Origin: Eubacterium sp.
Lineage (GTDB): Bacteria; Bacillota; Clostridia; Lachnospirales; Lachnospiraceae
Length of the DNA: 12,844 nucleotides
Direction: 5' to 3'
NCBI GenBank assembly: GCA_003520145.1
Contig: DOVJ01000024.1
Span: 1-12,844 of the forward strand
The notes under the pieces: generated by a model
What the model saw: the letters and a program-made list of their open reading frames with translations, nothing else
Told to the model about the DNA's origin: nothing
The model's database searches: none
Shown here: piece after piece, positions 5,841 through 12,844 of the stretch
Position numbering within the stretch: the stretch's first letter is position 1
How the letters are laid out: every line of letters starts with the position of its first letter
Position numbers and translations under genes: made by a program

Positions 5841-6938
5841 ATGATTATAGAATCTTTGGAATTGAAGGATTTTAGGAATTATCAGTATCTGAGCATAAGT
5901 CTGAATAAAGATATCAACATATTCTATGGACAGAATGCGCAAGGAAAGACAAATGTACTTGAATCTATATATGTTGCGTCTACTACCAGGTCTCAGTTAA
6001 GAGCGAAGGATAAGGAGATGATAAGATTCGGATGCGAAGATTCCCACATTAAGATGAATATGGTCAAGAATAATATCCATTACAGGATTGATATGCATCT
6101 TAAGAATAACAAGAATAAGGGAATTGCTGTCAATGGAGTTATATGTAAGAAAATCAAAGACTATATAGGAAGTGTGCATGTTATATCATTTTCTCCGGAA
6201 GATCTCAATCTTATTAAGAACGGACCGGCAGAGAGAAGAAGATTCTTAGATAGTGAGCTTTGTCAGTTATATAAAGCCTATCTGTATGATCTGACAAGAT
6301 ATAATAAGATTATTGTTCAGAGGAATGCTCTTCTAAAAGAGCTTTCATTCAAGACAAGCAATATGGATACTCTTAATATATGGGATGAAGAACTGATAAG
6401 ATATGGTCTTAATATAATAAGATATCGTAAAGAATATATAGATGATATCAACGAGATAATAGGAGATATCCACAGAAAACTAACTAACAAAGATCAAAAA
6501 TTGTTATTAAAATACGAACCTGATATATCAGATGAATATAGTTTCAGAGATAAGATTGGGAAAAACAGAGCTTATGAGATCAAGATGAAAACTACCATGT
6601 ATGGTCCTCAAAGAGATGATATATCTTTTGAACTTGATGGTATCGATATGAGAAAGTATGGTTCTCAAGGTCAAAAGAGAACTATAGCACTGGCTCTTAA
6701 GCTTGCACAGATAGAAATCGTAAAGAAGAAAACAGGTGATTCACCTATACTTCTTCTTGATGATGTTATGTCTGAATTAGACAGTGAAAGACAAGGTCTT
6801 CTGCTGAATAATATAAAAGACGTTCAAACTATTATAACCTGTACGGGTATTGATGAGTTCATAGAACATAATGTTCCTTATGAGAACATATTCTATGTAG
6901 AAAACGGAAATATAAGTTATAAAGGAAAGAGTGTATAA
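5841..6938 (+). CDS. recF: DNA replication and repair protein RecF
   Basis: RecF is a cytoplasmic SMC-like ATPase that helps load RecA at single-stranded gaps together with RecO and RecR. The 365-residue product has Walker A GQNAQGKT (30-37), the ABC signature region around YGSQGQKR (273-280), Walker B ILLLDD (303-308) and the D-loop SELD (311-314). The motif usually written GPHRDD reads GPQRDD (255-260). The start has only a weak ribosome site (AGAGAAG inside the end of yaaA), which suits a protein needed in small amounts. Its stop codon is one base before the preferred gyrB ATG, so the two are closely coupled. Confidence 0.97.
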   Translation: MIIESLELKDFRNYQYLSISLNKDINIFYGQNAQGKTNVLESIYVASTTRSQLRAKDKEMIRFGCEDSHIKMNMVKNNIHYRIDMHLKNNKNKGIAVNGVICKKIKDYIGSVHVISFSPEDLNLIKNGPAERRRFLDSELCQLYKAYLYDLTRYNKIIVQRNALLKELSFKTSNMDTLNIWDEELIRYGLNIIRYRKEYIDDINEIIGDIHRKLTNKDQKLLLKYEPDISDEYSFRDKIGKNRAYEIKMKTTMYGPQRDDISFELDGIDMRKYGSQGQKRTIALALKLAQIEIVKKKTGDSPILLLDDVMSELDSERQGLLLNNIKDVQTIITCTGIDEFIEHNVPYENIFYVENGNISYKGKSV

Positions 6939-6939
6939 G

Positions 6940-8877
6940 ATGGATAATGAGAATGTAAAAGAAGGATATGAATACGATGCCGATAACCTCCAGATGCTGG
7001 AAGGCTTAGAAGCAGTCAGAGTAAGACCTGGTATGTATATCGGCAGTACCTCTTCAAAAGGTCTTCATCATCTTGTATATGAGATAGTGGATAACTCTAT
7101 AGATGAGGCTTTGGCAGGATTCTGTACTGATATCATGGTAACTATCAACAAGGATAATTCTATAACAGTTGTGGACAATGGTAGAGGTATTCCTGTTGGT
7201 ATTAATTCACAGCTTGGTATATCAGGCGTGGAGATGGTATTTACTAAGCTTCATGCAGGTGGTAAGTTCGGTAATGGTGGATATAAGATATCCGGAGGAC
7301 TTCATGGTGTAGGCGCATCTGTAGTAAATGCTCTTTCTGAATGGCTTGAAGTATGGGTATATAAGGGAGGCAAGGTCTACAATCAGAGATATCAAAGAGG
7401 TGAAATCATGTATCCTCTTAAGGTTGTAGGAGATTGTGATAAGAATCTTACAGGTACTAAGGTTGAATTCCTTCCTGATTCACAGATATTTGATGATACA
7501 GTATATGATTATGTTGTTCTTAGAAACAGACTTAGAGAGATGGCTTTCTTAACTAAGGGTATCAAGATCATCCTTAAGGATAACAGAGGTGAGAATCCTG
7601 TTGAGGAAGTATTCCACTATGATGGTGGAATTAAGCAGTTTGTTGAATATCTCAATAAGAACAAGACTCCTATATATGATGATATCATATATTGCAATTA
7701 TGTATATAATGGCATAGATGTTGAAGTTGCGTTCCAGCATACTGATTCATATGATGAGTCTATCTATACATTCGTTAACAATATCAATACACCTGAAGGT
7801 GGTACGCATCTTGTTGGTTTCCGTAATGTAATAACTAGGATATTCAACGATTATGCCAGATCTAATAAGCTTTTTAAGGACAGTGAGCCTAATCTTGCAG
7901 GTGAAGATTATAGAGAAGGTATGACTGCAATTATAAGTGTTAAGATAAGCAATCCTCAGTTTGAAGGTCAGACTAAGATGAAGCTAGGTAACGCTGAAGC
8001 TAAGACTGCTGTGGAAAATGTTCTTGGCACAGCCCTTACTTATTATCTTGAGCAGAATCCTTCAACAGCCAGAATTATCATCGATAAATCGATAAGTGCC
8101 TACAGGGCAAGAGAAGCTGCTAAGAAAGCCAGGGATCTTACAAGAAGAAAGTCCACACTTGATGGTGGCGGACTTCCTGGTAAGCTTGCGGATTGTTCTG
8201 ATAAGGATCCTAAGAATTGTGAGATATATATAGTTGAGGGTGATTCCGCTGGTGGTTCAGCCAAGACAGCTAGAAGCAGAGCTACACAGGCTATCCTGCC
8301 TCTTAGAGGTAAGATTCTTAACGTAGAGAAAGCAAGGCTTGACAGAATCCTTGAGAATGCTGAGATAAGAGCGATGATCACTGCATTTGGAACAGGTATC
8401 AAGGAAGACTTCGATATAACGAAGCTTAGATATGATAAGATCATAATCATGACTGATGCCGATGTGGATGGTGCTCATATAAGTACTCTTCTTCTTACTT
8501 TCTTTTATAAGTTCATGGAGGATCTTATTAAGACAGGTCATGTGTATCTTGCACAGCCGCCTCTTTATAAGCTCGAGAAGAATAAGAAGGTATGGTATGC
8601 TTATAGCGATGAAGAATTAGAGAAGATTCTCAATGAAGTCGGAAAAGACAAGAATAACAAGATTCAGCGTTATAAGGGTCTAGGTGAGATGGATGCCGAG
8701 CAGCTTTGGGAAACTACTATGGATCCTGAAAAGAGAATTCTTCGAAAAGTCATATATGATGAGTCTATAAAGACTGAGATCAATAACACTTTTGAGGTTC
8801 TTATGGGCGATAAGGTTGAACCAAGAAGAGAATTCATAGAAAAGAATGCCAGATACGTTAGCAATCTGGATGTCTAG
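6940..8877 (+). CDS. gyrB: DNA gyrase subunit B
   Basis: GyrB is the ATPase subunit of gyrase (A2B2), which introduces negative supercoils. The product has a GHKL ATPase domain with catalytic E48, N52 and the DNGRGIP loop (79-85), an ATP lid around GGLHGVG (119-125), and a transducer domain. A TOPRIM domain carries EGDSAGG (433-439), PLRGK (454-458) and metal-binding D506, D508 and D510, and the tail has QRYKGLGEMD. No large gammaproteobacterial insert is present. I prefer the ATG at 6940 (645 residues); an in-frame GTG at 6931 inside the recF end would add three residues and has a GGA only four bases upstream. The stop overlaps the gyrA ribosome region. Confidence 0.97.
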   Translation: MDNENVKEGYEYDADNLQMLEGLEAVRVRPGMYIGSTSSKGLHHLVYEIVDNSIDEALAGFCTDIMVTINKDNSITVVDNGRGIPVGINSQLGISGVEMVFTKLHAGGKFGNGGYKISGGLHGVGASVVNALSEWLEVWVYKGGKVYNQRYQRGEIMYPLKVVGDCDKNLTGTKVEFLPDSQIFDDTVYDYVVLRNRLREMAFLTKGIKIILKDNRGENPVEEVFHYDGGIKQFVEYLNKNKTPIYDDIIYCNYVYNGIDVEVAFQHTDSYDESIYTFVNNINTPEGGTHLVGFRNVITRIFNDYARSNKLFKDSEPNLAGEDYREGMTAIISVKISNPQFEGQTKMKLGNAEAKTAVENVLGTALTYYLEQNPSTARIIIDKSISAYRAREAAKKARDLTRRKSTLDGGGLPGKLADCSDKDPKNCEIYIVEGDSAGGSAKTARSRATQAILPLRGKILNVEKARLDRILENAEIRAMITAFGTGIKEDFDITKLRYDKIIIMTDADVDGAHISTLLLTFFYKFMEDLIKTGHVYLAQPPLYKLEKNKKVWYAYSDEELEKILNEVGKDKNNKIQRYKGLGEMDAEQLWETTMDPEKRILRKVIYDESIKTEINNTFEVLMGDKVEPRREFIEKNARYVSNLDV

Positions 8878-8888
8878 TGGAGGTAAAT

Positions 8889-11396
8889 ATGGATGAGCAT
8901 ATATTCGATAAGATCAAGGAAGTAGATCTTAAGAAAACTATGGAGAGCTCATATATCGATTATGCGATGAGCGTTATAGTTGCCAGAGCGCTTCCTGATG
9001 TTAGAGATGGCTTAAAACCGGTACAAAGAAGAATACTGCACTCGATGAGTGAACTTAATAACGACTATGATAAGCCACATAGAAAATGTGCGCGTATAGT
9101 CGGTGATACCATGGGTAAGTATCATCCTCATGGAGATTCTTCGATTTATGAAGCCTTAGTTAAGCTTGCTCAGGATTTTTCTACAAGATATCCTCTTGTA
9201 GACGGTCATGGAAACTTTGGTTCGGTGGATGGTGATTCTGCCGCAGCCATGCGATATACAGAGGCAAGACTTAGCAGGATATCTGCAAGTATGCTTGCTG
9301 ATATAGAAAAAGATACAGTTGATTTTGTAGATAACTTCGATGGAACTGAAAGAGAACCTGTTGTTCTTCCATCGAGATATCCGAATCTCCTTGTTAATGG
9401 TACTTCAGGTATTGCCGTAGGTATGGCTACTAACATACCTCCTCATAACTTGGGTGAAGTAATCGACGCAAGTGTTAAGCTTATAGACAATAAGATCTTA
9501 GAGGATAGAGAAACTACTGTTGATGAAGTCATGCAGATCATCAAGGGTCCTGATTTCCCTACAGGTGCTAAGATTCTTGGTCGTATGGGTATAGAAGAAG
9601 CTTACAGAACAGGTCGTGGCAAGATCAAGGTACGTGCTGTCACTGAGATTGAGACTTTGCCTAATGGTAAGAACCGTATAGTTGTAACTGAACTTCCATA
9701 CATGGTCAACAAGGCTAAGCTCATAGAGAAGATAGCTGAGCTTCATAAGGAGAAGAAAGTTGACGGTATCACAGAATTAAGAGATGAGTCAAATCGCCAG
9801 GGTATGAGAGTATGTATAGAGCTTCGTAAGGATGTAAATCCTGAGAAGGTACTCAATAAGCTCTTTAAGCATACTCAGCTTCAGGATACATTTGGCGTTA
9901 TCATGCTTGCACTTGTGGACAATGAGCCAAAAATCCTCAATATCTGCGAGATGCTTAGATATTATATCCTTCATCAGGAGGAAGTTGTTACAAGAAGAAC
10001 TAAGTATGATCTTGGAAAGGCGAAGGATAGAGCTCATATCTTAGAAGGTCTTCTTATAGCTCTTGACAACATAGATGAGATAATAGCTATTATTAAGGCA
10101 TCTGCCAATGTTTCGGAAGCTAAGACTAATCTTATAAACAGATTCGGTTTCACGGATATCCAGGCTCAGAGTATAGTAGATATGCGTCTTAGAGCGCTTA
10201 CTAACCTTGAGCGCGAGAAGATAGAAGAAGAATACAACGAACTTCTTGCTAAGATTGCTGAATATGAGGCTATCCTTGCAGATAAGAAGAAGCTTCTTGC
10301 ACTTGTCAAAGAAGAGCTTCTCGAGATAAGAAACAGATTTGCAGATGAAAGAAGAACAACTTTCGAGGCAGATGAAGGAGAATTCACTAACGAGGACTTC
10401 ATACCAGATGACAGTACTGTCATAGCATATACCCATATAGGTTATATCAAGAGGATGACTCTTGATAACTTCAGAGCTCAGAAAAGAGGCGGTAAGGGTA
10501 TCAAGGGTATGGAGACCATAGAGGATGACTTCGTAGAAGATCTCTTTATGACGACTAATCATCATAATCTTCTTTTCTTCACAAGTCTTGGACGTGTATA
10601 CAGGCTTAAGGCTTATGATATACTCGAGGCAGGCAGAACTTCAAGAGGTAAGTCTATAGCTAACTATCTTGAACTCATGCCGGATGAGAAGGTCAATGTC
10701 ATGATACCTGTCAGGGATTTTGATGATGATAAGTATCTGTTTATGGCAACTAAGAGTGGTATCGTGAAGAAGGTAGCCTTAAGTGAGTTCAAGAATATCC
10801 GTAAGATGGGTATGAGAGCCCTTGACTTCAAGTCTGATGAGGACGAACTTATAGAAGTTAAGTTAACTGATGGCAAGCAGGATATAGTCTTAGTTACAAA
10901 GAATGGTCAGTGTCTTAAGTTCAACGAATCAGAAGTCAGAAGTATGGGAAGAACTGCGAGTGGCGTAAGAGGTATGAGTCTGACAGATGATGATCAGGTC
11001 ATAGCTATGCAGCTTGAATCACAGGGTTCAGACCTTCTTGTAATATCTGAGAATGGTATCGGTAAGAGAACGTCCATAGATGAATATGAGGCTCACCACA
11101 GAGGCGGTAAGGGTATCAGATGCTTCAAGCAGACCGAGAAGTCGGGTGTACTTGTAGGCGCTAAGGCTGTAGATGATGAGAGAGAAATCATGCTCATAAC
11201 TACAGAGGGTATCCTTATAAGAATCAAGGTAAGCGATATCAGACGTACAGGACGTAACGCAACAGGCGTTAAGCTCATGAACTTAGGAGATAATATTAAG
11301 ATTGCAACTGTTTCGAAGGTTAGATCGGGTGATGAAGAGACCGACGATGAGACAGAAGAGAGTCTTATAGAGGAAGTAATCGATGAGAGAGATTGA
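8889..11396 (+). CDS. gyrA: DNA gyrase subunit A
   Basis: GyrA cuts and reseals DNA during supercoiling. The 835-residue product has the winged-helix/tower core with R122 and catalytic Y123 (context AAAMRYTEA), and a C-terminal beta-pinwheel carrying the GyrA box QKRGGKG (531-537). The box marks it as GyrA rather than ParC. The quinolone region reads HPHGDSSIYE with S84 and E88, the usual wild-type residues of Gram-positive gyrases. The tail (about 813-835) is strongly acidic. GGAGG (8879-8883) lies five bases before the ATG at 8889; the in-frame GTG at 8877 overlaps the gyrB stop and would place the ribosome site inside the gene. Its last 14 bases overlap the fumarase alpha start. Confidence 0.98.
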   Translation: MDEHIFDKIKEVDLKKTMESSYIDYAMSVIVARALPDVRDGLKPVQRRILHSMSELNNDYDKPHRKCARIVGDTMGKYHPHGDSSIYEALVKLAQDFSTRYPLVDGHGNFGSVDGDSAAAMRYTEARLSRISASMLADIEKDTVDFVDNFDGTEREPVVLPSRYPNLLVNGTSGIAVGMATNIPPHNLGEVIDASVKLIDNKILEDRETTVDEVMQIIKGPDFPTGAKILGRMGIEEAYRTGRGKIKVRAVTEIETLPNGKNRIVVTELPYMVNKAKLIEKIAELHKEKKVDGITELRDESNRQGMRVCIELRKDVNPEKVLNKLFKHTQLQDTFGVIMLALVDNEPKILNICEMLRYYILHQEEVVTRRTKYDLGKAKDRAHILEGLLIALDNIDEIIAIIKASANVSEAKTNLINRFGFTDIQAQSIVDMRLRALTNLEREKIEEEYNELLAKIAEYEAILADKKKLLALVKEELLEIRNRFADERRTTFEADEGEFTNEDFIPDDSTVIAYTHIGYIKRMTLDNFRAQKRGGKGIKGMETIEDDFVEDLFMTTNHHNLLFFTSLGRVYRLKAYDILEAGRTSRGKSIANYLELMPDEKVNVMIPVRDFDDDKYLFMATKSGIVKKVALSEFKNIRKMGMRALDFKSDEDELIEVKLTDGKQDIVLVTKNGQCLKFNESEVRSMGRTASGVRGMSLTDDDQVIAMQLESQGSDLLVISENGIGKRTSIDEYEAHHRGGKGIRCFKQTEKSGVLVGAKAVDDEREIMLITTEGILIRIKVSDIRRTGRNATGVKLMNLGDNIKIATVSKVRSGDEETDDETEESLIEEVIDERD

Positions 11397-12222
11397 TGTA
11401 AAGCTTATAACTAAAGCAGTGCGAGATATGTGTATAGATTCTAATCTTCACCTGGCACCGGATATGACAAATGCTTTGAAAAAAGCATATGCTACGGAAA
11501 CAGGGGAGCTTGGAAAGAAAGTCCTCGATCAGCTGATGCATAACTTAGACATAGCAGATAGCGACAACATACCTATCTGTCAGGATACAGGTATGGCTGT
11601 AGTCTTCGTAAGAGTTGGTCAGGAGGTTCACATAACAGGTGGCAACTTAACAGATGCCATCAACGAAGGTGTTCGTCAGGGTTATGTCGAAGGATATCTT
11701 CGTAAATCTGTAGTTAAGGACCCTATCGACAGAGTCAATACAGGTGATAACACACCTGCAGTTATCCACTATGAGATAGTTGATGGTGATAAGGTAGACA
11801 TAACCTATGCACCGAAGGGCTTTGGTAGCGAGAATATGAGCAAGATATATATGCTTAAGCCTGCCGATGGAATAGAAGGTGTGAAGAATGCTATCCTTAG
11901 TGCAGTTAAGGATGCAGGACCGAATGCGTGTCCTCCTATGGTCTTAGGTGTCGGAATCGGCGGAACATTTGAAAAGGCCGCACTTATGGCTAAGGAAGCT
12001 CTGACAGAGGATCTTGATACTCCTAAGTCAGAGTTCCTCAAGAATCTTGAGGATGAGATGCTTGAGAAGATTAATTCCCTTAACATAGGTCCGGGTGGAC
12101 TTGGCGGTAAGAACACAGCTTTGGCTGTCAATATCAAGTCATATCCAACTCATATAGCCGGACTTCCGGTTGCCATCAACATCTGCTGTCATGTTAACAG
12201 ACATGCACATGTATGCTTATAG
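11383..12222 (+). CDS. Class I fumarate hydratase, alpha subunit
   Basis: This 279-residue protein matches the N-terminal (alpha) part of Fe-S class I hydro-lyases, which interconvert fumarate and malate. The three expected [4Fe-4S] ligands are visible: C66 in ICQDTG, C183 in NACPPMVLGVGIGG, and C268 or C269 in ICCHVNRHA. The cluster is oxygen-sensitive, consistent with an anaerobe. The ATG at 11383 lies inside the gyrA end in another reading frame, with AGAGGAAG upstream, so translation may be coupled. The beta subunit follows, with AGGAGG overlapping this gene's stop. L-tartrate dehydratase belongs to the same family and cannot be excluded by sequence alone; fumarase is likelier for a gene pair with no tartrate context. 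Confidence 0.9.
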   Translation: MREIDVKLITKAVRDMCIDSNLHLAPDMTNALKKAYATETGELGKKVLDQLMHNLDIADSDNIPICQDTGMAVVFVRVGQEVHITGGNLTDAINEGVRQGYVEGYLRKSVVKDPIDRVNTGDNTPAVIHYEIVDGDKVDITYAPKGFGSENMSKIYMLKPADGIEGVKNAILSAVKDAGPNACPPMVLGVGIGGTFEKAALMAKEALTEDLDTPKSEFLKNLEDEMLEKINSLNIGPGGLGGKNTALAVNIKSYPTHIAGLPVAINICCHVNRHAHVCL

Positions 12223-12230
12223 GAGGGATC

Positions 12231-12755
12231 ATGGAAAAACATATCAATCTTCCGTTAACTAAGGAAATCATAGATGATCTTAAAGCAGGTGATTATGTAT
12301 ACTTAACAGGTGAGATGTATACAGCAAGGGATGCTGCCCACAAGAGAATGTGGGATGCGCTTGCGGAAGGAAAAGAGCTTCCTATAGATATAGAAGGCCA
12401 GGTCATCTACTATATGGGACCATCTCCAGCAAGACCAGGAACAGTTATAGGTTCAGCAGGACCTACAACAGCAAGCCGTATGGATAAGTATACTCCTAAG
12501 CTTCTTGATCTTGGATTAAAGGGCATGATAGGTAAGGGCAAGAGAACTCCTGAAGTAATCGAGGCTATGAAGAGAAATGGTGTCGTATACTTTGCTGCTG
12601 TCGGTGGCGCAGGAGCGATACTCTCAAAGTGTATTAAGAAGTCAGAAGTGATAGCATATGATGATCTTGGGACTGAGGCCATAAGAAGGCTCTATGTAGA
12701 GGATATGCCTGTAATAGTTGTAATAGACAGGTATGGGAAAAATCTGTATATGTAG
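12231..12755 (+). CDS. Class I fumarate hydratase, beta subunit
   Basis: This 174-residue protein is the C-terminal (beta) part of a class I fumarase or tartrate dehydratase, which forms the active site with the alpha subunit. Family motifs include GEMYTARDAAHKRM (27-40), YYMGPSPARPG, the substrate-loop sequence SAGPTTASRMD (75-85), and AVGGAGAILSK. I chose the ATG at 12231 because AGGAGG (12221-12226) lies four bases before it; an in-frame ATG at 12213 would start inside the alpha subunit gene, upstream of that site. A strong hairpin follows the stop, so this is the last gene of the rightward block. Together the pair replaces the single-chain FumA/B of enterobacteria. Confidence 0.9.
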   Translation: MEKHINLPLTKEIIDDLKAGDYVYLTGEMYTARDAAHKRMWDALAEGKELPIDIEGQVIYYMGPSPARPGTVIGSAGPTTASRMDKYTPKLLDLGLKGMIGKGKRTPEVIEAMKRNGVVYFAAVGGAGAILSKCIKKSEVIAYDDLGTEAIRRLYVEDMPVIVVIDRYGKNLYM

Positions 12756-12763
12756 TAAAAAAT

Positions 12764-12795
12764 AGGGACTGTAAAAATACAGTCCCTTAATTATT
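12764..12795. terminator. Bidirectional terminator between fumarase and tRNA-Ser
   Basis: A perfect 10-bp stem pairs 12764-12773 with 12778-12787 around an AAAA loop. On the plus strand it is followed by TTAATTATT, and on the minus strand by ATTTTTT. The minus-side tail is the stronger, so the hairpin ends the convergent tRNA transcript efficiently and also serves the gyrase-fumarase transcript. Confidence 0.88.
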
Positions 12796-12797
12796 AG

Positions 12798-12844
12798 CGG
12801 AGCAGGAGGGATTCGAACCCTCGCGCCGGTTGCCCGACCTACAC
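12798..12844 (-). tRNA. tRNA-Ser, 3' part (cut by window end)
   Basis: On the minus strand the end of a class II tRNA is visible: a 5-bp variable-arm stem with GCAA loop (GTCGG/CCGGC), the T arm GAGGG-TTCGAAT-CCCTC (12806-12822), the 3' acceptor strand CTGCTCC (12799-12805) and discriminator G (12798). The long variable arm with G73 points to serine rather than leucine, which carries A73. The next bases are CTA, so CCA is not encoded and must be added enzymatically. The anticodon lies outside the window. Confidence 0.88.

Noticed and set aside
8100..8541. Two overlapping antisense frames opposite the gyrB TOPRIM region
   Set aside because: Both are shadows of a conserved coding region with low-complexity translations; stop-free antisense frames are expected here.
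9129..9155. Possible quinolone-resistance change in GyrA
   Set aside because: S84 and E88 are the usual susceptible residues in Gram-positive gyrases.
10041..10565. 174-residue open frame antisense to gyrA
   Set aside because: It lies wholly inside a strongly supported gyrA, is Ser/Leu/Ile-rich as expected from the complement of this codon usage, and has no family resemblance.
11805..12137. 110-residue antisense frame opposite fumarase alpha
   Set aside because: The composition (Pro/Ser/Leu) mirrors conserved Gly-rich motifs of the real gene on the other strand.
12213..12230. Earlier in-frame ATG for fumarase beta
   Set aside because: It precedes the AGGAGG site and falls inside the alpha-subunit gene; the ATG at 12231 is properly spaced.

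Overview
This is the chromosomal replication-origin neighbourhood of a low-GC Gram-positive bacterium. The gene order rpmH-rnpA-yidD-yidC-jag (minus strand) diverging from dnaA-dnaN-yaaA-recF-gyrB-gyrA (plus strand) is the classic Firmicutes oriC layout. Strong Shine-Dalgarno sites, AT-rich DNA with AGA/ATA codons, no yaaB (remB)-type gene between recF and gyrB, and a two-subunit Fe-S fumarase after gyrA suggest Clostridia, most likely Lachnospiraceae. That placement rests on remembered protein style and gene order, not on a search. I cannot name a genus.

Left arm (1-2782, minus strand). One operon reads outward from the origin: rpmH (ribosomal protein L34), rnpA (RNase P protein), yidD, yidC (membrane insertase) and jag/khpB (RNA-binding protein). 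It starts at a sigma-A promoter with perfect -35 and -10 hexamers and a 17-bp spacer. An intrinsic terminator lies across the rpmH stop codon and probably makes L34 the main product. rnpA, yidD and yidC are stop/start overlapped. The operon ends at a hairpin (42-70) that abuts a perfect 18-bp inverted repeat (1-42).

Origin (2783-2998 and 4349-4508). The rpmH-dnaA intergenic region has a same-orientation cluster of DnaA boxes between two divergent promoters. The dnaA-dnaN intergenic region has a DnaA-box pair, a short C run and a CTA-triplet array leading into an AT-rich stretch. This matches the layout of the Bacillus basal unwinding system (DnaA-trios), so unwinding probably starts there. 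A three-copy TAATCACA element in the same gap can form alternative hairpins. The origin is therefore bipartite around dnaA.

Right arm (2999-12755, plus strand). dnaA, dnaN, a small S4-domain gene, recF, gyrB and gyrA are tightly packed and co-directional with replication. They are followed, with a 14-nt overlap, by the alpha and beta subunits of a class I [4Fe-4S] fumarase. A bidirectional terminator separates these from a convergent, CCA-less tRNA-Ser cut by the window end.

I found no mobile element, CRISPR array, phage gene or defence system. The window is housekeeping DNA. The points of interest are origin architecture, regulatory signals, gene overlaps and a few unusual residues in conserved motifs.
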